Assembly (NCBI RefSeq): GCF_001984715.1
Contig: NZ_MSPR01000005.1
Coordinates: 53,752 to 117,751, forward strand
DNA: 64,000 nucleotides
Direction of reading: 5' to 3'
Origin: Streptococcus azizii
GTDB taxonomy: Bacteria; Bacillota; Bacilli; Lactobacillales; Streptococcaceae
The position numbers and the translations under genes were made by a program. The notes beneath the pieces are model-generated. The model was given only the letters and a program-made list of their open reading frames with translations, did no database searches and was not told the DNA's origin. Below are positions 29,410 through 38,863 of the stretch, one piece after another; position 1 is the stretch's first letter; each line of letters starts with the position of its first letter.

Positions 29410-32400
29410 TTATTTTGAACTGCCTTTCAAGGCTTCTTGGATCTTCTTGCGTAAGAAGCCAGTCCTCCATTCTAGGACTAAGCTAAGAAGGAAGCCCCCA
29501 AGGAGGGTCACCACTACAGCACGTCCTTCCCCTGTACTTGGTAGGAAGCCTCCCTCAGGAGTCTTGTTCACCCGTTTTTCAGTGATGATCTCCTCTTTCT
29601 GGCCGTCCTTGTCTATGATGTGTTGCTTGGCCGTGTTGGTGATATCCGTTCCTGCTGGCACATCTTGCTTGACGGTCGCTGGAATTTCCACTTGATAATA
29701 GACCCCTAGGTCAAATTGAGCAGTATCAAGCACCTTGATCTGACCAAGGGGTTTCTTGACCGCATCGATTGGCTCCACCCGAATCTTGCCATCCTTATCT
29801 GTAATGGTGAATTGTTGGGTCACCTCTTGACCTGTCGCCTTGTTGTAGACCTTGATAGCTTTCGTATCAATGGTCACATAGCGCTCATCGTAGTCATCTT
29901 CGATACTGACCGTTTGAAGCAGGCTCTCCTTGTCAAATGGAGTGGTATCCATCCAGACTTGATAATGGAGGACGGTTCCTGCCTTGACTTCTGTTGTATT
30001 GATATTTTCTGCTTCATTGTTATTGGTCTTATCTTCGTAGGGATCCTGATTGGTCTCTTGGTAGCGGTCTGTCAACTCGCTGTCATCATCCAAGAGTTTG
30101 GTTCCCTGAATGTCCACACCTGCCTGCTTAAGGACAAACTTATGGGGTTCAACCTGGGTCTTCTTCACCTTGTTCACCCGCTTCTGAGTCGGCTTTTCAA
30201 CCGTCTTTCCTGGAGTATCTCCGTCTGGCTTATCGCTCTTAGGCTGTCTGTCTGGATTCACCGTTGTCACAAACTGGCTGGCCACATTTTCAATATCGCT
30301 TCCAGCTGGAACATCCTCCTTGACCGTCACAGGGACGTCAAACTTATAATAGCGACCAAAGGCAAAGCGCTCAGTATCAATCACCCCATCCTTGAGCAGG
30401 TCCTTCTTGCTTTGAATGGTGAGAGTACCGTCCTTATCTGTGATGTCAAAGAGTGTGGTCACGTCCTCTCCCGTCTTGCCATCGTAGCCCTTGATGTCCT
30501 TGACAGAGAGGGTGACGTGTTTTGCATCATAGGAGTCCGTCAAGCCTGTCGCTTGGATGAGCTGCTCTGGGGTGAAGTGAGTCGTATCGAGCCAGAGCTG
30601 ATAAAAGAGCTTATCGCCCCGCTTGACCAGCTTGGTATTGAGGTTTTGGGCCTCGTTATTATCCGTTTTATCCGCATAAGGGTCTTGGTTGGTCTCTGTA
30701 TACTCATCTGCCAGTTCATCATCGTCATCTAGGAGTTTATCACCTGTGAGGTCAAACTGTGCTTCTGATAAGTCAAACTTCTCTGGTTGGAAGTCGGGTT
30801 CTTCAGGAATGAGTTCAGGTGTTGGATTGTCCTTAAAGGTCATCCGAGATAAGGAAATCACTGCATTACTTGAGGTAAGAGTCCCTGCCAACGTTCCAGT
30901 CACATTGGCATTCTTTTCCTTCTGGTCATCTGACTGACTAAAGGTTCGGGTCGAAAATGGCTTAGAGCCATCTGCCTGCTTAGAAGCCGTAATAGTATAG
31001 AGGTCTGTTTTTTCATCATAGCTCATGTGGATATAGATCGGGTCAATCTTCTCATAACCAGCTGGCGCTTCCACCTCTTCAATCTTCCAGTCCCCATAGA
31101 GAAGCTCTGTCGTCGCAAAGCCATCTTCCTCCTCTTTGATGGTCGTAGTAAACTCCACGGCTTCTGCCTTGGTATCACTAAGTGGACTGGCCTTAAAGGT
31201 GACATCATTGATACCTGAGTGGCTGCCGTCTCCCTTGCTTTGGGCAATCTTTTGAATGGAAATCTTTGCCTTGATGATTTGTTCGAGGGATTGGGTGCTT
31301 GGAGTGACGATGTTCTTGGTCGCATCATCTTTCTTTTCAATGGTAAAGATATGTTTCTTGCCATCAAGGGCATAACCTTCAGGAGCGTTGGTCTCCTTCC
31401 AGTAGTAGCTACCTAGGGCGAGGTTGCCCACTGCGACAGTCAAGTCCTTATCATCCACATTCAAGACCACATTGTCTCCATTATCCACTTCTTTTCCGTT
31501 GAGAATAGAGGTCTTGACCTTCTCGCCTTTTAAGAGTTTTGCATTTGGGATGTCTGTCCACTTGACCGGAGTATCTTTCTTGTGGCTCGCAGATCCTGTT
31601 GTATCTTCTGCATAGTAAAGAGTATACTCCGCATGCTTGAGAACACCTTGACCTTGAGGGTTGGTCGCTGTCTCCCTGTCCCGTTTTTCAAGGGTATTTT
31701 CCCCCTTGATTTCATCATTGGTACCAGACACGGTGATTTCAAGTGTCCCATCTTGCTTGAGACTGGCGGTTTGGCTGGTGAAGGTCTTGGCAAACCCAGC
31801 GGAAGCCGAGACTTCTTCTACCGTGTAATCCCCCAGCTGCATATTTTCCACCAGGGCCTCTCCCTTGATGTCCGTTGTCACCTCATAGACCTTTCCCGAC
31901 TGCTTGTTGGTCAGCTTGAAGGTATTTCCCAGAAGGGAATAATGTTGATTCCACAAGTCAAGGGCTGATTCTGTCCCCTTTTTGACAACTTTGACCTTTC
32001 CTGTGATTTCATCATTGGTGCCGTTAACTGTCACCAGTTGGTCCTCTTTTCCATTGACAGTGGCTTTGGGCGTTTGGGCGCTGAGGGTAAGCTCTTGGGC
32101 TTGGAAGGTCTGATAGAAACCAGTAGAGGACTGGATTTCTTCTACCCTATACCTGCCAAAGGGAATGTCCGTCAAGGTGACCTGTCCCTTATCATCGGTA
32201 GTTCCCTCAAAGGTGACTCCGGTCTCCTGATTGGTCAAGCGAAAGACATTGCCCTTCAGTGTGTAGAGACTGTTCCACATGTTGGTCCCAGAAGCTGTCC
32301 CTGTCTTTTGAATGGTGACTGAGCCTTTGGAATCTGCCTTGACCTTGAAGCCCATATTACCAAAGAGACCTGTGACGATATCCAAGTGGTCTCTACGACC

Positions 32401-33444
32401 ATCTGTATAGGCATAGCTTACATAATTACTATTAAAATTCTTAAAAGCTACATAAGCTGTCGGTAATAATTGAGTCGAGTCTGCATTCGTAGCAATAGAG
32501 GAGTTAGTCACTAGACCACCTTCTGATATGGAAAGATTCGTATCCGGTCCAACAATATAGGCTAATGCCCCCTCTTTACCAAGTGTTGCTCGTTGGCTAC
32601 CGTCAATATCGGATACTTTGATAGCCATCAGAATCTGTTCATTTGGAATGGCTTGTTTAGTATCTTGACGTACCAATGTGGCAGTATAAGCAGTCCGTTC
32701 GATATAGCCTGGATTCCGTCCGGTTCCTCCACTAACTGAACCAGATGAACCACCTTCTGTCGTTCCACCAGAACCGGTGGAGATGCCCCCTCCTGTTGGA
32801 ACAACAACTCCAACCGTGATGACCGACCCTTGGTTCTTAATAGCCATGGCCACATCCTTATTGGACCAGCCGTCATCCCCATGTTCAACATCTTCATGTG
32901 TAAGCATCAAATCAACAGGAATCTTCTCTCCTGTCTCAATATCCGTTACCGTCCCAACATTGGTCACGGCAAGGGATTGACCGGGATTAAGATAAGCACC
33001 TGTATCCTCCTTGACAAAGCCGTCCTGTTGGAGGAAATGGCTGATATTGGTGCCAAAGACATTGTGAAGCGTGCCTGTTTGGACACCACCTACTCCCTTA
33101 ACCTCGGTATTGGCATTCCATTGGATAGTGTCTGCGACATATTTGACGCCGTTTAAGTTCTTGTCCGCTAAGAGAGAGTCCACAAGAGCCTGAAACTCTG
33201 GCGAGGACATGTTGGCGGTATTGGCTTGGACAACAGGGACACCGTTTAGCGTCCCAATTTGTCTCCCATGTTCTATCTCGGTGGCTGTGACGACTCCCTG
33301 ATTCCAGGGAGCTTGTGGGGCAAGGCTAACCATTCCTGCCCCCGTTAAGGCGACCCCTGCACTCATCAGGGCAAGGGTCCGTTTCAATGTCTTCTTCCCG
33401 CTCTTCTTGCGATTGCGGTAAGAAGGGGTTTGAGAAAAATTCAT
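29410..33444 (-). CDS. LPXTG-anchored adhesin with CnaB-type and AgI/II C-terminal-type isopeptide domains
   Basis: 1344 aa, ATG 33444 after GGAG. A long signal region (KKTLKRTLALMSAGVALTGAGMV) is followed by an N-terminal domain of about 300 residues with a Gly/Ser-rich insert near 225-245. Several CnaB/SpaA prealbumin-like repeats follow at about 370-860 (YRVEEIQSSTGFY, YTVEEVSASAGFA, YWKETNAPEGYAL, WKIEEVEAPAGYE). Then come two copies of the SspB/antigen I/II C-terminal isopeptide domain (LLDDDDELADEYTETNQDPY and LLDDDSELTDRYQETNQDPY). The anchor is LPSTG at about 1301, a hydrophobic stretch and RKKIQ. Sortase would attach it to the wall. In pCF10 the adhesin PrgB has the same relation to the channel genes and promotes mating aggregation. 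Confidence 0.9.
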   Translation of the reverse strand: MNFSQTPSYRNRKKSGKKTLKRTLALMSAGVALTGAGMVSLAPQAPWNQGVVTATEIEHGRQIGTLNGVPVVQANTANMSSPEFQALVDSLLADKNLNGVKYVADTIQWNANTEVKGVGGVQTGTLHNVFGTNISHFLQQDGFVKEDTGAYLNPGQSLAVTNVGTVTDIETGEKIPVDLMLTHEDVEHGDDGWSNKDVAMAIKNQGSVITVGVVVPTGGGISTGSGGTTEGGSSGSVSGGTGRNPGYIERTAYTATLVRQDTKQAIPNEQILMAIKVSDIDGSQRATLGKEGALAYIVGPDTNLSISEGGLVTNSSIATNADSTQLLPTAYVAFKNFNSNYVSYAYTDGRRDHLDIVTGLFGNMGFKVKADSKGSVTIQKTGTASGTNMWNSLYTLKGNVFRLTNQETGVTFEGTTDDKGQVTLTDIPFGRYRVEEIQSSTGFYQTFQAQELTLSAQTPKATVNGKEDQLVTVNGTNDEITGKVKVVKKGTESALDLWNQHYSLLGNTFKLTNKQSGKVYEVTTDIKGEALVENMQLGDYTVEEVSASAGFAKTFTSQTASLKQDGTLEITVSGTNDEIKGENTLEKRDRETATNPQGQGVLKHAEYTLYYAEDTTGSASHKKDTPVKWTDIPNAKLLKGEKVKTSILNGKEVDNGDNVVLNVDDKDLTVAVGNLALGSYYWKETNAPEGYALDGKKHIFTIEKKDDATKNIVTPSTQSLEQIIKAKISIQKIAQSKGDGSHSGINDVTFKASPLSDTKAEAVEFTTTIKEEEDGFATTELLYGDWKIEEVEAPAGYEKIDPIYIHMSYDEKTDLYTITASKQADGSKPFSTRTFSQSDDQKEKNANVTGTLAGTLTSSNAVISLSRMTFKDNPTPELIPEEPDFQPEKFDLSEAQFDLTGDKLLDDDDELADEYTETNQDPYADKTDNNEAQNLNTKLVKRGDKLFYQLWLDTTHFTPEQLIQATGLTDSYDAKHVTLSVKDIKGYDGKTGEDVTTLFDITDKDGTLTIQSKKDLLKDGVIDTERFAFGRYYKFDVPVTVKEDVPAGSDIENVASQFVTTVNPDRQPKSDKPDGDTPGKTVEKPTQKRVNKVKKTQVEPHKFVLKQAGVDIQGTKLLDDDSELTDRYQETNQDPYEDKTNNNEAENINTTEVKAGTVLHYQVWMDTTPFDKESLLQTVSIEDDYDERYVTIDTKAIKVYNKATGQEVTQQFTITDKDGKIRVEPIDAVKKPLGQIKVLDTAQFDLGVYYQVEIPATVKQDVPAGTDITNTAKQHIIDKDGQKEEIITEKRVNKTPEGGFLPSTGEGRAVVVTLLGGFLLSLVLEWRTGFLRKKIQEALKGSSK

Positions 33445-33473
33445 CTAATGATCTCCTTTATTTCATTCTAAGT

Positions 33474-33496
33474 AAAAAGGTAGCTATTGAGCTACC
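33474..33496 (-). terminator. Terminator-like hairpin in the adhesin leader
   Basis: On the minus strand GGTAGCT and AGCTACC form a perfect 7-bp stem around CAAT, followed by T5. It lies between the 11-codon leader ORF (33504-33539) and the adhesin RBS, and may attenuate adhesin expression. Confidence 0.6.
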
Positions 33497-33503
33497 CAAC
33501 CGT

Positions 33504-33539
33504 CTATTGATTCCCCGAGGGGGAGCGAGCTGAAATCAT
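33504..33539 (-). CDS. Possible 11-aa leader peptide before the adhesin gene
   Basis: ATG 33539 lies 5 nt after a strong AAAGGAGG site; the ORF is MISARSPSGNQ and stops at 33504, 8 nt before the hairpin at 33474-33496. The strong RBS with no other gene to serve is the reason for listing it. Confidence 0.4.
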   Translation of the reverse strand: MISARSPSGNQ

Positions 33540-33558
33540 ATGCCCTCCTTTAGATACC

Positions 33559-33587
33559 AAAAAAGACAAGTGCTGGACTTGTCTTTT
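33559..33587 (-). terminator. Terminator after the alanine/glutamine-rich membrane protein gene
   Basis: A perfect 10-bp stem (AAAAGACAAG / CTTGTCTTTT) with T6 on the minus strand, 8 nt past the stop of the gene at 33595. Confidence 0.8.
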
Positions 33588-33594
33588 GTATTTA

Positions 33595-34422
33595 TTAATA
33601 ATCCCATACTCGATTCGGATCGCTCGCTCTCCGTTCTGCCTCATCCGCTTGTTGCTGGATTTGTTCTTGGGTCAGCGCCTGTTGGGGTGCTTGTGGAGAT
33701 GCAGGAGCAGGGGGTGTATAGGTTTGGGCTGGAGCTTGTGCTTCTCCCCCTGTTTGAGCCGGGGCTTCGTAGACTGGTTGAGCTTCTTGAACCTGTGTCT
33801 GGGCTTGTGCCGCCTCCTGTTGAGCTTGCGCTTCTGCGGCTGCCTGAGCGGCCCGGGCTGCTTCTTCTGCCTGAGCTTGTGCTGCTTGTTGGGCTTTGGT
33901 ATCCATCGCACTCTTAACAAGGTTGATTCGGTGTTGGAGCTTGTCCTTTTGGTCCTTGTTGGTGACCTTGTCTACTGCTGTTTGAGCAGGAGTGACCTTC
34001 TCATTCACCTGGTCCTTTTCAAGGGCTGATACTGCCTCTTCTGCCTCTTTAGCCAGTTTTACCTCGGCCTCTTTCTTCGCAAGAGCCGTTTTCACTGTGT
34101 CAACTCGCTTCATCAACTTGTCCTTAGTATCGCCGTCTTTTAGCGCGTTGACGGCAGTTTCAGCTGTCGAGACATTCTCTTTCACTGGATTGTCTTCTAG
34201 GAGCTTAACTGCCTCCTCCGCTTTCTTGGTAAGTGCTGTCTCCTTGTCTACACTGGAGCTTGAACTGCTCTGTGTTGTGCTTGGAGTAGGAGCTGTTTTC
34301 ATGCTTGGTCGGGTAAGGAAAAATCCTACTGTCAAAAGCACGAGAGCCAGTCCCGTTCCTGCTAGCATGCGTTGAGTTTTTGTCGTTTGTTTGAGGGTGT
34401 CTAGTACTGTCTTTTTCATCAT
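33595..34422 (-). CDS. Membrane-anchored surface protein with two helical modules and a Q/A/P-rich tail
   Basis: 275 aa. One N-terminal membrane helix (residues about 19-37, MLAGTGLALVLLTVGFFLT) is followed by a Ser/Thr linker. Two similar three-helix modules of about 50 residues follow, pattern AEEAV..LE...V.E.V..A.TAV......KDKL..R...VK.A, resembling the Endotoxin_C2-type repeats of Gram-positive surface proteins. An Ala/Gln coiled-coil-like stretch and a Pro/Ala/Gln-rich tail end in DPNRVWDY. There is no LPXTG, so the domain should be tethered outside by the N-terminal helix. It precedes the adhesin gene in the secretion module. Function unknown; an accessory part of the mating channel or a wall-spanning spacer is possible. 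Confidence 0.7.
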   Translation of the reverse strand: MMKKTVLDTLKQTTKTQRMLAGTGLALVLLTVGFFLTRPSMKTAPTPSTTQSSSSSSVDKETALTKKAEEAVKLLEDNPVKENVSTAETAVNALKDGDTKDKLMKRVDTVKTALAKKEAEVKLAKEAEEAVSALEKDQVNEKVTPAQTAVDKVTNKDQKDKLQHRINLVKSAMDTKAQQAAQAQAEEAARAAQAAAEAQAQQEAAQAQTQVQEAQPVYEAPAQTGGEAQAPAQTYTPPAPASPQAPQQALTQEQIQQQADEAERRASDPNRVWDY

Positions 34423-34523
34423 CTCTTCTCACTTTCTCTTTACAGTTATTCTATCATATTTTCCTTGGGAAATATAGGGGTAAGAGAAAATTTTTTGTTT
34501 CTCTTACTACCTATAGCTACTTT

Positions 34524-34832
34524 CTACTGTTTCCTCTGGTAGCCTTTGCCTGTTAGACGCAGTACACTCTTTTTTCCTGTGCCTTCTCGTCTAGCAACCA
34601 AGACACCGTTTGATAGAATCGTGCGGATCTGTGAGTACAGACTGGGATAGTCGTACATGACTTCCACCTCTTCTAATGTGCCTGCAATATAACCTTTTTG
34701 TGAAATCGTTCCAAAACGTGGGTATAATTTCACGGTTCGTCCATCCACAAGGCGGGCGGTTACTCCACCTTGTCGACCTAAGCTACGTAAGTCAGCAATC
34801 GTGACTTCTGTCTCTCTTTTGATTTGATTCAT
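34524..34832 (-). CDS. Small conserved-looking protein of the secretion module, function unknown
   Basis: 102 aa, ATG 34832 behind a strong AGGAGG site 6 nt upstream. It is soluble, beta-rich in the first half (VTIADLRSLGRQGGVTARLVDGRTVKLYPRF) and ends in a basic tail (KKSVLRLTGKGYQRKQ), so nucleic-acid binding is conceivable. It is the first gene of the module on its right side. I do not recognise the family. Confidence 0.65.
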   Translation of the reverse strand: MNQIKRETEVTIADLRSLGRQGGVTARLVDGRTVKLYPRFGTISQKGYIAGTLEEVEVMYDYPSLYSQIRTILSNGVLVARREGTGKKSVLRLTGKGYQRKQ

Positions 34833-35093
34833 GTTGTTCCTCCTAGTAGCGAATCAAAGGCGCTTCACGCCGTGCTGTGAAAGGACGTATCCTTTCATCG
34901 GTATTTTCTCATGCACAGTTTATAGTCTAGGAACTGCGAACTCCTTCAGCTTATGGTCTGTGACCATGCTTTTACGTTAGTGTGACCGGACTAGATATCT
35001 CTTTCTAGCTACTTCACCACCCTTTTCTTCTTTTTATCCTTCGTCACGCTCTTAGGGGGGTGGGGCTATTCAGTTGTCAAGGAACGCATACTC
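34833..35093 (-). other. Long non-coding leader upstream of the secretion module
   Basis: About 260 nt with no ORF. On the minus strand it holds GAAAGGA-TACG-TCCTTTC (a UNCG-type tetraloop hairpin, 34889-34906 region) and GGCG-TGAAG-CGCC close to the start codon, and a TTGACA at its far end. It looks like a structured 5' leader, but no known class is recognised. Confidence 0.4.
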
Positions 35094-35392
35094 GTCAAAC
35101 ATCTCACTCTAATGTTGTTACAACAAGATACAAAGGGCGTGTAAAAAGCGAATGAAAATTAGGAAACATGACGAAGAAGTCAACTGAGAGTTTGCTCTGG
35201 CAAACTCCTATTTCCCGCCTTCAAAGGTATACCATACCTTTGAAGCTAGGAGTATTTATTCTCGCTTTCCGATTTCTTGGCTCGGGTAAAACTGATCCAC
35301 TGGATTAGTTTTATTGTCAGCGAGTTGTAGCTCGAGTTCAATTCACCGAGACTCTTGACAACGCATCCTATTGATTTTTAAAGAGTATAAGA
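35094..35392. repeat. Nested-hairpin repeat, right border of the secretion module
   Basis: The left end is degenerate; the module starts AAAGGGCGTGTAAAAAGCG and carries GTTTGC/GCAAAC, the CTTCAAAGGTAT cassette (35218-35244) and the AAACTGATCCACTGGATTAGTTTT hairpin (35288-35313 region). The right end is ATTGATTTTTAAAGAGTATAA. A copy almost identical over its right half is at 61620-61808. Confidence 0.8.
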
Positions 35393-35554
35393 TGGAAGAT
35401 GCTGGACTGTTAAGAAAGGTTCTAAAAGCCTGAGTCTATATGTTTAGAAATGAGGGGAACTCTTTGACTTTCCCCCCTCCCCTACCTTTGGTTTCGTCTG
35501 GCTAATCCCTCTGTGCCATAAATACCTGTCCTTATATTTATTCGTAATTCCTTA

Positions 35555-35671
35555 TACTAACGAGTCATATTTGGGTAAAATAAAGTCATTACGTGATTAT
35601 GTTGATAAAAGGCGCGTCACCCCAGTCCTTCGAGCCTTGAAAAAACAAGGCTTTGCCTTCTACATTCCCTA
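35555..35671 (+). pseudogene. Possible C-terminal fragment of a lost gene
   Basis: A short open stretch ends at TAA 35671 and reads ESYLGKIKSLRDYVDKRR then VTPVLRALKKQGFAFYIP. It looks like genuine protein (amphipathic, well-formed end) but has no start or RBS. The family is not recognised. The rest of 35393-35846 shows no other gene. Confidence 0.3.
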
Positions 35672-35846
35672 AAATAAACGAGACATTCATAGTCTCACTT
35701 GATTTTCTGGGTAGTTTCATATACACTAAAGATATAGAAATCATACTCAATGAGAATCAAAGGCAGGCTGAGAAACTTCAAGAATTGAACTCAGCTACAA
35801 TTTGCTAACAAGACGATAGCAATAATCACGGAGGTAACATCATCCA

Positions 35847-35954
35847 GTGGATAATTTAATCATTGAATTCGTTCAAAGCGCCATATTCAATGCTATTATC
35901 CTTTTAATCCTTGAACAGTATGAGCTGGCTTGCAGAAATTCTCGCAGAGCATAA
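35847..35954 (+). CDS. Possible 35-aa hydrophobic peptide directly upstream of ald
   Basis: GTG 35847 follows GGAGG by about 11 nt; the product has a hydrophobic core ([20 protein letters not shown]) and a basic tail ending SRRA. The stop (35954) lies just before the ald RBS, so it could be co-transcribed. Length and the non-ATG start keep confidence low. Confidence 0.3.
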   Translation: MDNLIIEFVQSAIFNAIILLILEQYELACRNSRRA

Positions 35955-35965
35955 GGAGGTTAACT

Positions 35966-37075
35966 ATGCTAATTGGAATTCCAAAAGAAATCAAAAATAA
36001 TGAAAACCGTGTGGCTCTGACACCTGCTGGTGTGCAAAGTCTGGTTGCCCAAGGCCATCGAGTCGTAATCGAAAAAGGTGCTGGACTAGGGTCTGGCTTT
36101 ACAGATGCTGACTATGAAGCACAAGGAGCAAAGATTCTCCCTACAGCTCGAGAAGTTTGGGCCAGTGAATTAGTCGTAAAAGTAAAAGAGCCTTTGGCTG
36201 AAGAATATGGCTTCCTCCGTAAAGACTTACTCCTCTTTACCTATCTTCACATGGCAGCAGCACCCGAGTTGGCAGATGCTATGCTGGCAAGCCAGACGAC
36301 GGGGATCGCTTATGAAACTGTAACAGACAATGGTCAACTCCCACTCCTCACACCGATGAGTGAGGTGGCAGGTCGGATGGCTGTTCAAATCGGTGCCCAT
36401 TTCCTGACCAAACAAGAAGGAGGGTCTGGGGTCCTTCTAGGCGGGGTTCCCGGGGTCCCTAAAGGAAAAATCACCATTATTGGCGGTGGAGTAGTCGGTA
36501 CACATGCAGCACGAATCGCTCTGGGACTTGGCGCACAGGTAACTATTCTTGACATCAGTGCAAAGCGTCTCTCGATTTTAGAAGAAGTCTTTGGAAATCA
36601 AATCCAAACCCTTATGTCCAATCCTTTCAACATTGAGGCGAGCGTCAAAGAGGCAGATGTCGTCATTGGAGCAGTCCTACTGCCGGGAGCAAAAGCACCA
36701 AAATTAGTAACGGAAAACATGGTCAAACAAATGCGTCCAGGATCTGTCATTGTAGATGTGGCCGTCGACCAAGGCGGGGTTGTTGAAACAGCTAACCATG
36801 TGACGACCCATGAACAGCCTGTCTACGAAAAGTATGGAGTTCTTCACTATGCTGTTGCCAATATCCCTGGAGCTGTTGCCCGTACTTCTACCATTGCGCT
36901 CACTAACGTAACCCTACCCTATATAATTAAACTGGCAAATCAAGGCTTCAAAAAGACCATGTTGGAAGATGCTGGTTTCTGCCAAGGGGTAACAACATAT
37001 AAAGGCTACATCACCAATCCAGCTGTCGCTGCTGGTCTACAGAAAAGCTATACAAATGTTAAGGAGCTCCTATAA
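35966..37075 (+). CDS. ald: Alanine dehydrogenase
   Basis: 369 aa, the usual family length, from ATG 35966 behind AAGGAGG. It catalyses NAD-dependent reversible deamination of L-alanine to pyruvate and ammonia. Visible are the N-terminal [21 protein letters not shown] block, VVKVKEP with the substrate-binding lysine, [13 protein letters not shown] with the catalytic His, the NAD-binding Rossmann motif [26 protein letters not shown] and [14 protein letters not shown]. It is intact, unlike the frameshifted ald reported for some pneumococci. It stands alone on the plus strand between two repeat clusters and ends in its own terminator. Confidence 0.95.
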   Translation: MLIGIPKEIKNNENRVALTPAGVQSLVAQGHRVVIEKGAGLGSGFTDADYEAQGAKILPTAREVWASELVVKVKEPLAEEYGFLRKDLLLFTYLHMAAAPELADAMLASQTTGIAYETVTDNGQLPLLTPMSEVAGRMAVQIGAHFLTKQEGGSGVLLGGVPGVPKGKITIIGGGVVGTHAARIALGLGAQVTILDISAKRLSILEEVFGNQIQTLMSNPFNIEASVKEADVVIGAVLLPGAKAPKLVTENMVKQMRPGSVIVDVAVDQGGVVETANHVTTHEQPVYEKYGVLHYAVANIPGAVARTSTIALTNVTLPYIIKLANQGFKKTMLEDAGFCQGVTTYKGYITNPAVAAGLQKSYTNVKELL

Positions 37076-37102
37076 GTAATATTTCCCTTCCTTAATACTA
37101 AT

Positions 37103-37155
37103 AAAAAAACAAAGATGGATAATCAAAAAACAGAAATCCATCTTTGTTTTTTTTA
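37103..37155 (+). terminator. ald terminator
   Basis: A 15-bp perfect stem AAAACAAAGATGGAT / ATCCATCTTTGTTTT, loop of 15 nt, then a T-tract. Confidence 0.85.
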
Positions 37156-37189
37156 TAGTCTTTTAGTATTTGCTTCACTAGGTGGGAGA

Positions 37190-37770
37190 CTTGTGGAGGT
37201 TAGTGATGAAACGAGGGAACTCGTGCCAATAGCTGCAGGTTGTTTCAACAGTCTAATGGCTGTTGAAGGTTGGAAATCATACTGACGATAGTCAGTAACA
37301 ATCGTAGAGTACGGCAAAGTGAGTTCCAATAATTCGGGAGACTGAAACAGTTCGGTGAACTGTTTCAGTCTGAGCCTAGAAATTTGAGAGCGAAGTGGGC
37401 AAGGTTGGAAATAGGGAAACGGAGTTTCAAACGACCACTTTTTTGATGAAAGGTGGTAGGCTGAAAACCTCCACTGGAGCTTTTCACTCGTCGAAGCAAT
37501 AGAAGATACACTAATTTTCTAACTGTGTAGACAATATGTGAAGCCCCATTTATCACACCGAGGATTTAGATCCTTTACAAAACAAAAGGATACGTTGTCA
37601 ACCTTTCACTCGTCAAATTTCCTATTTTGCTGTAGCCCTTGTGAACAGTGTTCACTTATGGATATGGAAGAAACTATCCAGTGGAGAGCTTCTTAGATAT
37701 TAAGGTACACTTTGAGTTTTTTCGAGCTTTGTATCCTCATCTACTGTTGAGGTTTAAAGAGTATTGGATG
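37190..37770. repeat. Nested-hairpin repeat cluster between ald and phoH
   Basis: Holds cassettes of the family: CTGAAACAGTTC/GAACTGTTTCAG (37343-37369), AAAACCTCCACTGGAGCTTTT (near 37465), GTGAACAGTGTTCAC (near 37642) and AACTATCCAGTGGAGAGCTT. The right edge is TTTAAAGAGTATTGG (37761). No gene is seen here. Confidence 0.65.
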
Positions 37771-37863
37771 GAAGTGCCGAACTCTAAATACAGGTTCTAA
37801 GGATGTACTAAATGAAAACTGAACGGCTCTCTACATCCTGTCTTCCAGAACGCGCTTCCCACG

Positions 37864-38823
37864 CTACTTTTCCTCCTCTACTTCATAGGCCTTGATAATG
37901 TCAGCAACAACAGGGTGACGGACCACATCTTTAGCGGAAAAATATACGAAGTCAATCTGAGAAACGTTCTTCAGCTTTTCTGCCGCATCAACCAGCCCTG
38001 ACCTAACATTACGTGGCAAGTCAATCTGACTACTATCGCCATTGACAATCATCTTGGAATGAAACCCAAGTCGGGTCAAAAACATCTTCATCTGCATAAT
38101 CGTCGTATTTTGAGCCTCATCCAAGATAACAAAGGCGTTTTCCAAGGTTCGACCACGCATATAAGCCAGGGGAGCAATCTCGATAATCTCACGCTCCATC
38201 AATCGCGTCGTTTGCTCCTTACCCAGAATCTGGTATAGGGCATCATAAACGGGACGAAGGTAGGGGTCCACCTTTTCCTTTAAGTCCCCTGGTAGAAATC
38301 CTAGACTCTCACCTGCCTCCACCGCAGGGCGCGTCAAGATAATCCGTTTGACCTGTCCGCGCTTGAGAGCCATTACCGCAAGTGTCACTGCCAGAAAGGT
38401 TTTTCCTGTCCCTGCTGGCCCAATCCCAAAGACAACATCATGATCCCTGATACTATCCACATACATCTTTTGCCCCAATGTTTTCACACGAATGGGCTTG
38501 CCGTAGTGATCCTTGATAATTTCTTCTTCATATAACGCTACAAATTTCTCAATTTCATCATTTTTAGCCATGGAAATAGCCGTCACCACATCAGGTAGCT
38601 GAATCGTCAGACCACGGTTAATTAAAACCAGTAAAGACTGGATGATGAGACGGACCAACTCTATATCAGCTGATTCACCAATTACCTGTACTACTTCTGT
38701 ACGGGCATGAATCACTACTCCCAATTCCTGCTCTAGCAGGCGTAGATGACGTTCATTTGCGCCAAACAAACTCAGCATGTCATCTGGATGAGACAGGCGA
38801 ATATCGATTGAATGTTCTTGCAA
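37864..38823 (-). CDS. phoH: PhoH-family ATPase/RNA-associated protein
   Basis: 319 aa from TTG 38823, chosen because AAAGGAG lies 8 nt upstream and no ATG fits. The N-terminal KH-like part (residues about 1-110) precedes the PhoH NTPase: Walker A GPAGTGKTFLAV, LTRPAVEAGE, LGFLPGDL, Walker B FVILDEAQNTT and NGDSSQIDLP. PhoH proteins of this type are ATPases linked to RNA metabolism. It is the last gene of the pyrH-frr-cvfB-dac-yozE-phoH direction but has its own promoter at 38853 because a repeat element separates it from yozE. Confidence 0.93.
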   Translation of the reverse strand: MQEHSIDIRLSHPDDMLSLFGANERHLRLLEQELGVVIHARTEVVQVIGESADIELVRLIIQSLLVLINRGLTIQLPDVVTAISMAKNDEIEKFVALYEEEIIKDHYGKPIRVKTLGQKMYVDSIRDHDVVFGIGPAGTGKTFLAVTLAVMALKRGQVKRIILTRPAVEAGESLGFLPGDLKEKVDPYLRPVYDALYQILGKEQTTRLMEREIIEIAPLAYMRGRTLENAFVILDEAQNTTIMQMKMFLTRLGFHSKMIVNGDSSQIDLPRNVRSGLVDAAEKLKNVSQIDFVYFSAKDVVRHPVVADIIKAYEVEEEK

Positions 38824-38852
38824 TAGCTTGCTCCTTTATCGCTCTTTTTTCC

Positions 38853-38858
38853 ATTATA
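38853..38858 (-). promoter_or_regulatory. phoH -10 box
   Basis: TATAAT preceded by TTGG (extended -10), 30 nt before the TTG start. It directly follows the T-tract of the terminator copy at 38864-38883. Confidence 0.55.
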
Positions 38859-38863
38859 CCAAA

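Noticed and set aside
29716..30732. 338-codon ORF on the plus strand inside the adhesin
   Set aside because: Antisense shadow of the LPXTG adhesin, whose minus-strand frame shows clear domains and anchor.
21450..34832. Calling the block a complete integrative conjugative element
   Set aside because: No integrase, relaxase, coupling protein, att site pair or excision gene could be found in the window.
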